A stretch of DNA of 64,000 nt from assembly GCA_964526965.1 (NCBI GenBank), contig CAZGML010000006.1, positions 41,675-105,674 of the forward strand, given 5' to 3'. Every line of letters begins with the position of its first letter. Position 1 is the first letter of the stretch. The DNA is from UBA6265 sp964526965. Its GTDB lineage: Bacteria > Chloroflexota > Chloroflexia > Thermomicrobiales > UBA6265. Both the position numbers and the translations under genes were made by a program. Below, piece after piece: positions 16,633 to 24,585 of this stretch. A model generated the notes under the pieces. The model was not told the DNA's origin. It saw only the letters and a list, made by a program, of their open reading frames with translations, and made no database searches.

Positions 16633-17904
16633 TTATCCCGTACGCGAGTGCATCAGGTACCGTGCCAGCAAACCTACCACGTACACAACTAACCCCATCA
16701 GAACGGATTGCCACGGAAGCATCACCACCAGCGTCACGCAGCCAATCAGGCCCAGCGCAAAGAGCCATCGCGGCCACCGACGGTAGTTGCCCGTCTGTGT
16801 CCATGCCGCCATGTTGGCGATGGAGTAGTAGACCAGCACGCCAAACGACGAGAATCCAATAGCTCCGCGAATGTCGGCTATCAACAGGATGGTAATCACG
16901 ATTGCCGCCAGCACCACTTCCGCCACGTGCGGCACTTTGTATTTGGGGTTGATTGAAGCGAGTTGCTTTGGCAAGTCGCCATGACGCGCCATTGCCAGCG
17001 ACGTGCGCCCAATCCCCGCCATTAATCCGAGCAGCGCACCCAGGCTGGCAACCATGGCACCGATGCGAAGTACCGGTTCGATCCACGCCTGGTCGGCCGC
17101 GTTGACGGCCGTAACGAGTGGAGTGGTAGAGTTGCCGATCGCATCCGGCCCCGCAGCGCCCAGAATTACGATGCCAACAACCGCATACACGGCCATGGTA
17201 AGAAAGAGAGCCAGGGGAATGGCCCGCGGAATGGTGCTTTCAGGATCCTTCACTTCCTCGCCCATCGTCGCGATGCGAGCATATCCGGCGAAGGCAAAAA
17301 AGAGGAATCCTGCAGCCTGCAACACGCCAGTTGGAGAGACGTTCTCCCAGTTCGCACTATCAGTGATGTGGACGAAATTCACACCTCCCGCGCCGATCAG
17401 GCCGATGACGAGGATGCCAAGCGACGTCAACGTCATAACGATGAGAATGCGCGTCATCTGCACCGTACGCGTGATGCCGCGATAGTTGAGCGCTGCCAGG
17501 GCTGCGATCGCCACGATGGCAATCCATTTCTGCAGGTTTGGGTTGTCCGGTGCCGCATAGGCCGCAAATGCAAGGGACATCGCCGTGCAGGAGGCCGTCT
17601 TCCCGATCAGGAATCCCCAGCCAGCGATAAATCCGACCCAGTTGTTGATCCGCTCGCGACCGTATATATAGGTTCCACCGGAAACTGGATACTGCGCAGC
17701 CAGTTGCGCCGACGCCACTGCATTGCAGTATGCGATGATCGCCGCAATCACCAGCGCCACCAGCATGCCATTGCCAGCCGCACTGGCAGCCGGGCCAAAC
17801 GCCACAAATACGCCAGCACCGATCATGGAACCGAGCCCAATGACGACTGCATCCGATAAGGAAAGTTGTCGGCTCAGCTTTGTGGATGTCTGGTTAGCTA
17901 CCAT
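16633..17904 (-). CDS. APC-superfamily amino acid permease
   Basis: 423 residues with about twelve membrane segments. The first helix has the substrate-binding GSMIGAGVF motif of amino acid/polyamine/organocation transporters, and SGGTYIYGRERINNWVGFIAGWGFL is helix 2-3. It resembles cationic or broad-range amino acid permeases; the solute is not predictable. Single gene with AAGG before the ATG. Confidence 0.9.
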   Translation of the reverse strand: MVANQTSTKLSRQLSLSDAVVIGLGSMIGAGVFVAFGPAASAAGNGMLVALVIAAIIAYCNAVASAQLAAQYPVSGGTYIYGRERINNWVGFIAGWGFLIGKTASCTAMSLAFAAYAAPDNPNLQKWIAIVAIAALAALNYRGITRTVQMTRILIVMTLTSLGILVIGLIGAGGVNFVHITDSANWENVSPTGVLQAAGFLFFAFAGYARIATMGEEVKDPESTIPRAIPLALFLTMAVYAVVGIVILGAAGPDAIGNSTTPLVTAVNAADQAWIEPVLRIGAMVASLGALLGLMAGIGRTSLAMARHGDLPKQLASINPKYKVPHVAEVVLAAIVITILLIADIRGAIGFSSFGVLVYYSIANMAAWTQTGNYRRWPRWLFALGLIGCVTLVVMLPWQSVLMGLVVYVVGLLARYLMHSRTG

Positions 17905-18047
17905 ATGATCGGGACCTTCATGTCTCTACGAACGTTCCCCGGCAGTATATGTTTATAAATGCCCGGAATTGCTAAAAATGTGTTGCACCAACTCGCGATG
18001 GTGCCGATGATGGCTGAGCAAGAATCAAGAAGGCCTGCCTCCCTTAA

Positions 18048-18069
18048 TATTGGTACAGTATTGGTAGAG
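18048..18069 (+). promoter_or_regulatory. Direct repeat upstream of the rhodanese-E1 gene
   Basis: Two copies of TATTGGTA(C/G)AG, 11 bp apart (18048 and 18059), ending 15 bp before the start codon. Placement one helical turn apart on the same DNA face suggests a regulator binding site. Which regulator is unknown. Confidence 0.35.
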
Positions 18070-18084
18070 AAGTGAGGTGCATTA

Positions 18085-19221
18085 ATGACAACAACCTATA
18101 ACGACCGCCTCAAACACCTGCGCGAAACGTTGCCGCACACCTCGGTGGAGGAAGCCGTACAGCTCCTCGCCGAGGGGGCGACGTTGCTGGATGTGCGTGA
18201 GGCCGATGAAACCGCCCAGGGCATCGCACAGGATGCGATCGCGATCACAAGGGGCCGGCTCGAATTGGATGTGCCAACGGATATTCCGGATCCGGATACT
18301 CCGATTGTGGTCTATTGTGCCTCCGGTGTGCGATCGCTCTTCGCAACGGATGCACTCCGCAACATCGGTTACACGAATGTGGTCAGCATGGATGGCGGCT
18401 TCGATGCCTGGAAGCAGGCCGGCCTGCCCATTGAGCAGCCAAAGCAACTCAACGCCCAGCAGAGTCAGCGCTACAGCCGACATCTCCGCATCCCGGAAAT
18501 CGGCGTTGAAGGCCAGCAAAAGCTCCTCGATAGCAAGGTCTTGCTTATCGGTGCCGGTGGCCTCGGGAGCCCGGCCGGGCTCTATTTGGCGGCCGCCGGT
18601 GTCGGCACTATCGGCGTGATCGATGATGACGTCGTCGATGCCAGTAACCTGCAGCGCCAGGTATTGCATCGCACGCACGATATCGGTACTCCAAAGGTAG
18701 ACAGCGCCCGCCGCACGATGGAAGCGCTCAACCCCGATGTGCAGGTAAAGATGCACAGTGTTCGGCTCACGCATGACCATGCCGACGAGATCTTCGCCAA
18801 CTACGACCTGATCGTGGATGGCTCAGATAGTTTCGAGACGCGCTTCATCGTCAACGATGCATGCGTGCGCCTGGGCATTCCACAAGTGCACGGCAGCATC
18901 TTCCGGTTCGACGGGCAGATCACCACGTTCGATCCGCGCGAGGCGGAGAGTCCGTGCTATCGATGCCTCTTCCCCACCAGTCCACCACCGGAACTCGCAC
19001 CGAATTGCGCCGTTGCCGGTGTACTTGGGGTGCTGCCAGGAGTGGTCGGCACCATTCAGGCAACTGAGGCGATTAAAATGCTACTCGGCATCGGCGATTC
19101 ACTTGTTGGTCGCCTGTTGATGTACGACGCGCTCCGCATGGATTTCCGTAGCCTCAAGGTCCGCCGCGATCGCACGTGCCCAACGTGTGGAACGGCAACA
19201 ACCGCGCAGGTTGCTGATTAG
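18085..19221 (+). CDS. moeB: Rhodanese-MoeB/ThiF fusion, sulfur-carrier adenylyltransferase
   Basis: 378 residues. Residues about 17-118 are a rhodanese domain with active-site Cys78 (VVYCASGVRS). Residues about 130-370 are an E1-like ThiF/MoeB domain with the nucleotide loop GAGGLGSPAG, SNLQRQVLH, the zinc pairs CYRC and CPTC, and a candidate catalytic Cys in APNCAVAGVLG. The enzyme adenylates the C-terminus of a ThiS/MoaD-like carrier and the rhodanese passes sulfur to it, for molybdopterin, thiamin or cysteine. The rhodanese is N-terminal, opposite to MoeZ/MOCS3. No carrier protein gene is next to it. GAGGTG precedes the ATG. Confidence 0.93.
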   Translation: MTTTYNDRLKHLRETLPHTSVEEAVQLLAEGATLLDVREADETAQGIAQDAIAITRGRLELDVPTDIPDPDTPIVVYCASGVRSLFATDALRNIGYTNVVSMDGGFDAWKQAGLPIEQPKQLNAQQSQRYSRHLRIPEIGVEGQQKLLDSKVLLIGAGGLGSPAGLYLAAAGVGTIGVIDDDVVDASNLQRQVLHRTHDIGTPKVDSARRTMEALNPDVQVKMHSVRLTHDHADEIFANYDLIVDGSDSFETRFIVNDACVRLGIPQVHGSIFRFDGQITTFDPREAESPCYRCLFPTSPPPELAPNCAVAGVLGVLPGVVGTIQATEAIKMLLGIGDSLVGRLLMYDALRMDFRSLKVRRDRTCPTCGTATTAQVAD

Positions 19222-19279
19222 GCCGATCCCCGGCATCAATCATTCCCTCTTTACCCACTCACTCTTGTGACAAATATAT

Positions 19280-19495
19280 GCCCGGGGTTGATCCCCGGGC
19301 ACAATCCCGCAGGGATCGCCCGACCCGTCTTCGCCATGTCCGTTTCAAGCCACCTGTAGGCCCGGGGTTGATCCCCGGGCGTGATCCCGCAGGGATTACC
19401 CGACCCGTGTTCGCCGTGTCGGTTTCAAGCCACCTGTAGGCCCGGGGTTGATCCCCAGGTACGATTCCGCAGGGATCGTCTATCCCTTCTTCGCC
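19280..19495. repeat. 80-bp tandem repeat with REP-like hairpins, 2.7 copies
   Basis: Units start at 19281, 19361 and 19441 with an exact 80-bp period; units 1 and 2 are about 90% identical. Each begins with the palindrome GCCCGGGG-TTGAT-CCCCGGGC and then a small ATCCC-GCA-GGGAT hairpin; the third has decayed palindrome arms. The third unit runs into the last codons of the EVE gene (stop at 19480-19482), and units 1 and 2 keep a 15/21 match to those codons, so the repeat has carried gene sequence with it. Confidence 0.8.
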
Positions 19496-19941
19496 TTCTC
19501 GATCTCTTCGCGAATAAGCAGATAATCCGGTTCCTCTATTTTGTGGACGTTACCCTGGAACGCCAGGTGCCAGTGCTTCTCTGGCCAGCGCTTGGTGTGC
19601 TCCATTCTGAGCGCAATCGGCTCGACGTCGATCATCTCGTCGTCGTCCAGCCAGATATCCTTCTCGATTGGGAAACGATAGGGATAATCATCCTGCTTCT
19701 TGCCAGCGCCACTCTTCCAGATAGGGCTGTGATCCTCAAATCCTTCATCAACAACGGTGGTGATGCCAGCGAACTTCTTGATCCCGGTGGTGTAGTAAAT
19801 GAACTTGTCACCCGGGTTCACGTATTCCAGCTTCTTGCGCTGGCGCTGCTTCAGCCCTTGCAGGTCAAACCCGCGATCACGCGTGATGTGATGGTTCTCC
19901 AACGAGCTTACGATAATCCAGTATTGTGGTTCGGTACTCAT
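19480..19941 (-). CDS. EVE-domain (PUA-like) protein
   Basis: 153 residues. YWIIVSSLENHHITRDRGFDL, the glycine-containing VNPGDKFIYYTTGIKKFAGITTVV and the later PIEKDIWLDDDEMIDVEPI follow the EVE fold of the PUA superfamily, which binds modified bases in DNA or RNA. GGAGGG before the ATG at 19941 fixes the start; the frame is open further upstream but has no such signal. The last codons lie inside an 80-bp tandem repeat. Function unproven; no restriction system is next to it. Confidence 0.85.
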   Translation of the reverse strand: MSTEPQYWIIVSSLENHHITRDRGFDLQGLKQRQRKKLEYVNPGDKFIYYTTGIKKFAGITTVVDEGFEDHSPIWKSGAGKKQDDYPYRFPIEKDIWLDDDEMIDVEPIALRMEHTKRWPEKHWHLAFQGNVHKIEEPDYLLIREEIEKAKKG

Positions 19942-19995
19942 AGACCCTCCGTCAAAAACGATCCATTCCTTCATTCTACTTGTACACGCGATTGG

Positions 19996-20031
19996 AAAAA
20001 GTGAACGGACCCGGTTGTAGGAACCGGGCCC
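19996..20031 (-). terminator. Probable terminator
   Basis: Stem GGACCCGGTT / AACCGGGCCC (20007-20016, 20022-20031, one mismatch), loop GTAGG, then on the minus strand GTTCAC and TTTTT. It lies between the small gene at 20145 and the EVE gene, so the EVE gene probably has its own promoter or is reached by readthrough. Confidence 0.6.
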
Positions 20032-20144
20032 GATCGGGGTGGGGAGGAGAGAAATCAAGATGCTGTAGGTTCTGCATCTCAATGATCCAAATCTAAGGTA
20101 GTTGTCTGAATGTACGCTGATATGAACCTGAGTATTTGCTGAAA

Positions 20145-20411
20145 TCAATCTTTAATATCGAATGCGTTGACAACCTCGCGCTGAAGCGATGGATGTCGCT
20201 CCATCAGTTCGTCCATACTCACGCGTAAGAACGCCGCCAGCTGGATCAACTCCAGCGGACTCAGCGTTAGCGTCAGGAAATCGATGCTCAGTTGCACCTG
20301 GTCACCTTCACCCAGCGTATCCTTGGGTTTATCCGGCACGTTCAGCGTCGTGCTCAGCCCACTTTCGGGCCAGATCATATCCAGCAGTTCAACCGACTTC
20401 TTCCCGCTCAT
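20145..20411 (-). CDS. Small hypothetical protein
   Basis: 88 residues, no export signal. The C-terminal half (LSPLELIQLAAFLRVSMDELMERHPSLQREVVNAF) looks like a short helical domain of the kind found in phage or regulator tails; the N-terminal half is polar. AGGGAGG lies four bases before the ATG and a terminator follows. No family recognised. Confidence 0.6.
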   Translation of the reverse strand: MSGKKSVELLDMIWPESGLSTTLNVPDKPKDTLGEGDQVQLSIDFLTLTLSPLELIQLAAFLRVSMDELMERHPSLQREVVNAFDIKD

Positions 20412-20485
20412 ACAGCCTCCCTTTCGTATGGGAACATTGTGCCACCTCCGTAGCTTCTATAATGAAGGAAGAGAATGGAGACGAT

Positions 20486-21091
20486 ATGACTGAGCCTCGT
20501 TACCAGACGCCGCCAACCGATCCACAAGCCAGGCTGAAGGAACTGCAGGAATCCTCAACGATCTCGCCCGAGATCGCCGAGCTCCGCCTGGCGATTCTCC
20601 GCCGGGAGATCCCCGAAGCGCTCGTGCAGATCGATGCCGTTCGGGCCGACGACACCGCGATCGCCGTAAAGGCGACCATCGGGTTGCCGGGAGGCGCCCG
20701 CCACTCGGCAATTGCTGCGGAGGATGTTGATGCCGACCGTAATTGGGCGGATCAGCTGGAAATGGTGCAGGCGATTGCGATTGCCAGGGCCCTGGATGGC
20801 CTGGGATCCCGTTCCGCACGAGCCGCTGAAGTGCAGCCGCGGCGCCAGGCGCAGTCGGCTCCGTCATCCGCACAGTCGCCACCGCAATCATCACCTTCAG
20901 CGTCACCAGCACAAGCGCAGCCGTCGGCGGAGGGTGACCACTTGCCGGAATATTCCTGGAACGCCTTCTGGCAAACAATGAACAGCCGCAACATCACCCG
21001 CGAGCAAGTGGAGCAAACGGTCGGCAAATCCGTACAAGAGACCACGCCCAAAGAAGCCGTCGATGCACTGAAGGCGGCGGGGCTGTTATAG
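20486..21091 (+). CDS. Hypothetical protein with a possible single-strand-annealing-like N-domain
   Basis: 201 residues in three parts. Residues 1-105 include IDAVRADDTAIAVKATIGLP and end in MVQAIAIARALDGLG, a layout reminiscent of small Rad52/ERF-like annealing proteins, whose helix often reads ETRAIGRALA. A Pro/Gln/Ser linker of about 45 residues follows. The last 45 residues (WNAFWQTMNSRNITREQVEQTVG) look like the C-terminal helical piece found in such proteins. This resemblance is from memory and weak. GGAG five bases before ATG 20486 sets the start. It is divergent from the 88-residue gene. Confidence 0.5.
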   Translation: MTEPRYQTPPTDPQARLKELQESSTISPEIAELRLAILRREIPEALVQIDAVRADDTAIAVKATIGLPGGARHSAIAAEDVDADRNWADQLEMVQAIAIARALDGLGSRSARAAEVQPRRQAQSAPSSAQSPPQSSPSASPAQAQPSAEGDHLPEYSWNAFWQTMNSRNITREQVEQTVGKSVQETTPKEAVDALKAAGLL

Positions 21092-21245
21092 AGGCTGTTC
21101 CCGGTTCGAAATCCGGAGCCTGCTTTGATTTCCCATCGGCCCCGAACAACCTCGCGAGCCATGAGCCAGGCGTCTACAGAGACACTCATCCCACAACCAG
21201 AATTCACCGGATGCGACAACAAAATTCGCAGACTTTAAGTGACAA

Positions 21246-21395
21246 AGTGTCCGTACGGAATTATCAATACATCGATGAGTCAGATGAACGAACAGTCCAT
21301 ACAATCACACCTGAATGGATTGTACGTACTGAATAAATAAAAGCCTAACGCCTCAAAGCGCCGACTATCCTGTGCAGATTTCCCGTACGGACACT
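21246..21395. repeat. Segment bounded by 13-bp inverted repeats
   Basis: AGTGTCCGTACGG (21246-21258) is the exact reverse complement of CCGTACGGACACT (21383-21395). CAA flanks both ends directly (21243-21245 and 21396-21398) and could be a 3-bp target duplication. The 124-bp interior is A+T-rich and has no reading frame. It may be a small MITE-like element or a pair of regulator sites. Confidence 0.45.
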
Positions 21396-21439
21396 CAAAA
21401 TTGTGCCGTATTAGTGGTGAACGTACTCTTGTTACATTC

Positions 21440-21645
21440 CATCCACAGCGGCACACTTGCTTTGCACGGGTGAGTCCTGTCTACCCCGCAATCCGCGACA
21501 GGCCCCCGGCCACCGGTCCCCGCCCGGTGAACGATCGATGCCAGATCATGACCCGCGATGAGGCATCGGCCAGGAAAGATGCGCCCGCACGCATCTCCTC
21601 CCTGGCACCTACATATCGCGGTTTCGTCTGGTTCGGAGGGGAGTA
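21440..21645 (+). ncRNA. Possible structured 5' leader (riboswitch-like)
   Basis: The roughly 200 bases before the surface-protein gene are non-coding, G+C-rich and full of pairing segments (for example ACCGG...CCGGT around 21508-21528 and GATGC...GCATC around 21537-21568). The words GGGTGAGTCC, CCCCGCAATCCGCGA and GCCAGGAAAGATGC resemble conserved pieces of cobalamin or c-di-AMP riboswitches, but none of the three is a full match. I therefore call it only a structured-leader candidate. Confidence 0.3.
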
Positions 21646-21652
21646 CGCTCAA

Positions 21653-22975
21653 ATGGCGACTGTCAACAACAACGGCCGGTCGGGATCATCGTCCCGCCCC
21701 GCTGCACAACTGCTCATCGGTACACCCGCTCGGGTGCTGTTCTCACTTACGCTCATCGCCGGCTTGCTGGCCGTCGTGCTCAATGTCGCCCTCGCGCAGG
21801 ATCAGCCAGCTGACCTGACCGAGGCAGAGGCAACGCCCTCGGCGACACCAACGGCAGACATGCCACGCCTTGAGCTGGAGTTGGAAGAGGTAAACGAAAG
21901 CGATATCGGCGGAACGGTATCGCTCTATGACAATGGCGATTCCACCATCGTCGAATTTGCCGCAACCGGCGCCGGAGGCGATCACCCAGCCGTTATCGTG
22001 CCTGGCGTGTGTGGCGAGGTTTCAGATGATCCGGTATCGGATCTTGAGCCTGTGGATAATACCGGCGAGAGCATCACAGTAGTGGATATCAGCCTGGATG
22101 ACCTGCTCGATGAGGATCATTCCATCGAAATCCGCATGAGCGATGACGATTTCGATACGGTCATTGCCTGCGCGGTCATTGAAGGCGAACCGCTGGTGGA
22201 TCCGGTTGCCACGCCCGATGCGTCACCAGAAGCGACTGAAGAGGCAGATGCAACAGTCGAATCGACGCCGGATGATGCCACCACCGAGGACGATGAAGAA
22301 GACGACCTCGACGGTGTCGGTGGTTCAACAACCGATGTCGATGGCACAGGTGGAGCTACGGAAGCGGAGTCGCTCACTATCAACCTGGTTGACTGGAGCG
22401 ATACAGGCGTCACAGGTACCGCCACGCTCACCGAAGACGGCAGCGTGACCCGGGTCGATATCACGATCGATGGCCCCGGCGTGGTGGGCGACCATGAAGT
22501 GCACATCCATAACGGAACCTGCACCACACCCGGAACAGCCACCTACACGCTCAACCCGATCAACGCCAACGGCAGCAGCTCGTCCAGCATCAACCTTTCG
22601 CTGGATCAACTGACCGGTGGCAACTACTTCATCAACATCCACCCGGATGAAGAGAATTGGGACGAGTGGATGGTCTGCGGAAATATCACCGGCACCCCGA
22701 CCTCCGTCGGCGATGACCAGTCAACCCCGGTGCCAGACCAAACGGGAGACGGTTCGGTTGGTGGAAATACCACCATGGTGACCACGAATGCCCAGGCGGG
22801 CGAGTTCCCGACGGCCGTCGGTGTGGGTGATGCCCTCCGTTGGCCGAGCGATGACCGCACAGCAGCCGTGTGGGCGATCTCGACCGTGGCTGTCACGATG
22901 CTGGCTGCCGGCGTGATCCTCCGGTTCGGACAACGACCGGGCAAGCGCGCTCGCTTCACCCGGCTCGGCCTGTAG
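21653..22975 (+). CDS. Membrane-anchored surface protein with two related beta domains
   Basis: 440 residues. A hydrophobic segment at about 31-52 (VLFSLTLIAGLLAVVLNVALA) is a signal or anchor, followed by a Thr/Pro/Ala linker. Two domains of about 110 residues (about 75-180 and 245-350) share the pattern GxVxLxxxGxxxxVxxxxxG-GDHxxxIxxGxC and a final C-(A/G)xI; they resemble CHRD or Cu,Zn-SOD-like folds. An acidic Asp/Glu/Thr linker joins them. A second membrane helix (VWAISTVAVTMLAAGVILRFG) and a basic tail end the protein. GGAGGGGAG sets the start at 21653; longer frames lack this. Role unknown. Confidence 0.7.
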   Translation: MATVNNNGRSGSSSRPAAQLLIGTPARVLFSLTLIAGLLAVVLNVALAQDQPADLTEAEATPSATPTADMPRLELELEEVNESDIGGTVSLYDNGDSTIVEFAATGAGGDHPAVIVPGVCGEVSDDPVSDLEPVDNTGESITVVDISLDDLLDEDHSIEIRMSDDDFDTVIACAVIEGEPLVDPVATPDASPEATEEADATVESTPDDATTEDDEEDDLDGVGGSTTDVDGTGGATEAESLTINLVDWSDTGVTGTATLTEDGSVTRVDITIDGPGVVGDHEVHIHNGTCTTPGTATYTLNPINANGSSSSSINLSLDQLTGGNYFINIHPDEENWDEWMVCGNITGTPTSVGDDQSTPVPDQTGDGSVGGNTTMVTTNAQAGEFPTAVGVGDALRWPSDDRTAAVWAISTVAVTMLAAGVILRFGQRPGKRARFTRLGL

Positions 22976-23069
22976 CATCGCATTGGCGAAGGCGGACGAG
23001 GCGCAACCTCGCAGCGGAGCGATCCCTGACATGCGGTGACCGCTCCAACTCACCCTCGCGAACCTCAGC

Positions 23070-23094
23070 GTGCCCTGCCTTTCAGGCGGGGCAC
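23070..23094 (+). terminator. Probable terminator after the surface-protein gene
   Basis: Stem GTGCCCTGCC / GGCGGGGCAC with one G-T pair and a TTTCA loop, followed by GTTCGCGTTTCCTT. No clean U-run, so only probable. Confidence 0.45.
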
Positions 23095-23169
23095 GTTCGC
23101 GTTTCCTTCCACATACTGTTTAATAGAAGAAACGTGAATTTCAGGCGACTGCCTGTATGAGGAGGATAT

Positions 23170-23856
23170 ATGCGGATTCTCTTGATTCGGCACGGACAAT
23201 CCAAAGCGAATGTGAACGGCCGGATTCAGGGACCCGACGATCCGTTGACGGATTTCGGCCGACACCAGGCAAAGCTGGTGGGAGAACATCTGGCCAGGGA
23301 GTACCACTTCGATCTCCTCGTCTCCAGTGCGCTACACCGTGCCCGCGAAACCGCATCCATCATTGCCGAATACACTGGTCACGATATTGACCACGACCCT
23401 CGCTTCGCCGAGATCATGAACGGCCATTCGGTTGGCATGCTCTGGACCGATTGGCGCGAAGCGAATCCCGAACTGGCTGCCGTGTGGGGGTGGGACGTTC
23501 GTCACGCCGATGCCGCCTGGCCAGGTGGCGAGAGCGGCCGGGACGTCTGTAACCGCGCCTTCGCTGCATGGGATGAGCTTGTAGAGAAGTACGCTGGTTC
23601 CGACAAGACCATCGCGATCGTCTCCCACGGGGGAGTTATCGCCTGGTTCGCCGCCCGTATAAACGGGGACGATCTCGAATACTGGCCGGCGGAGTATGGC
23701 GATATCGCTAACTGCTCTATCACCGAGGTTGATATCTCCCCCGATGGCACAGCAACCATGCACGCCTGGAACCTGGTTGAACACCTCGGCGCAGCGTATG
23801 CGCCGCACGTTTCACCCGTTATTCCGGAAAAACCCGGGGAGCCGACCCCACCATGA
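23170..23856 (+). CDS. Histidine phosphatase (phosphoglycerate-mutase-like)
   Basis: 228 residues. The phosphohistidine motif RHGQSKANVNGRIQG begins at residue 7, the second basic motif SALHRARETASII and the late SHGGVI complete the active site. Family members dephosphorylate small phosphates, for example phosphoglycerate or nucleotide-loop intermediates. GAGGAGG precedes the ATG. The stop overlaps the next gene by 4 bp, giving a coupled phosphatase-phosphoesterase pair. Confidence 0.92.
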   Translation: MRILLIRHGQSKANVNGRIQGPDDPLTDFGRHQAKLVGEHLAREYHFDLLVSSALHRARETASIIAEYTGHDIDHDPRFAEIMNGHSVGMLWTDWREANPELAAVWGWDVRHADAAWPGGESGRDVCNRAFAAWDELVEKYAGSDKTIAIVSHGGVIAWFAARINGDDLEYWPAEYGDIANCSITEVDISPDGTATMHAWNLVEHLGAAYAPHVSPVIPEKPGEPTPP

Positions 23857-24584
23857 TTCTGAAGGTGCTTGCCGTTACCGATGAAGTGGATCCACGCATC
23901 TACAGTAGCTCGTTGCGAGAGCGTATGGGCGATGTGGATTTGGTTGTCAGTTGCGGAGACTTGCCGGCGAGCTACCTGGAATACCTCACCGATGCCCTCC
24001 ACCGGGACGTCTATTACGTGTTGGGGAACCATGCCGAAGAACTCGTGCGCGAAGGACAGCGCGGCGAGGTGCGTCACCCGCTTGGCGGTATCGATGTAGG
24101 ATTCAAAGTCGTTACGGATAAACGTACTGGCGTAATATTTGCCGGACTGCCGGGATCACCGCGTTATTCGGACGTCGCACCGGTGCAGTTCACCGAGCGT
24201 CAGATGACCCGGCGCATCCTGCGTATGATGCCCAGGCTCATCTGGAACAAGATCCGTCACGGTCGTGCGATGGATATTTTGGTCACCCACGCGCCCCCGC
24301 GCGATGTCGGGGATCGGGAAGACCCTGCCCACCGCGGATTCAAGGTAATGCGCAAACTCATCAAGTGGGCCAAACCGCGGTACCACCTGCATGGTCACAT
24401 TCACTTGTATGATCGCAGTGAACCCAACACGCACAGGCTTCACGATACAGATGTGATTAACGTCTATCCTTTCCAACGCCTTGAGTTGGAACTGGTCCAC
24501 CTGCCAGAGGCAGAGCCGTTTGCCGATTCCCACTCGGAATCGCTGCGAGCAGCCATGGGCTCCGACGTAGTGGAAGGGTCGTGA
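23853..24584 (+). CDS. Calcineurin-like metallophosphoesterase
   Basis: 243 residues. Metal-ligand motifs VTDEVD (D-x-H equivalent altered to DEVD), SCGDLPASYLE, LGNHAEE, VTHAPPRDVGD and HGHIHLY are in order. It resembles cytosolic YfcE/Icc-like or DNA-repair-unrelated phosphoesterases; the first motif lacks the usual His, which may affect the first metal site. Coupled to the phosphatase gene upstream and followed after 1 bp by the ParB-like gene. Confidence 0.85.
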   Translation: MILKVLAVTDEVDPRIYSSSLRERMGDVDLVVSCGDLPASYLEYLTDALHRDVYYVLGNHAEELVREGQRGEVRHPLGGIDVGFKVVTDKRTGVIFAGLPGSPRYSDVAPVQFTERQMTRRILRMMPRLIWNKIRHGRAMDILVTHAPPRDVGDREDPAHRGFKVMRKLIKWAKPRYHLHGHIHLYDRSEPNTHRLHDTDVINVYPFQRLELELVHLPEAEPFADSHSESLRAAMGSDVVEGS

Positions 24585-24585
24585 C

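Noticed and set aside
19280..19495. CRISPR array
   Set aside because: The 80-bp units are contiguous without unique spacers and there are no cas genes.
21103..21120. CCGGTTCGAAATCCGG, resembling a tRNA T-arm
   Set aside because: No acceptor, D or anticodon arm can be placed around it and no CCA-type end; taken as chance.
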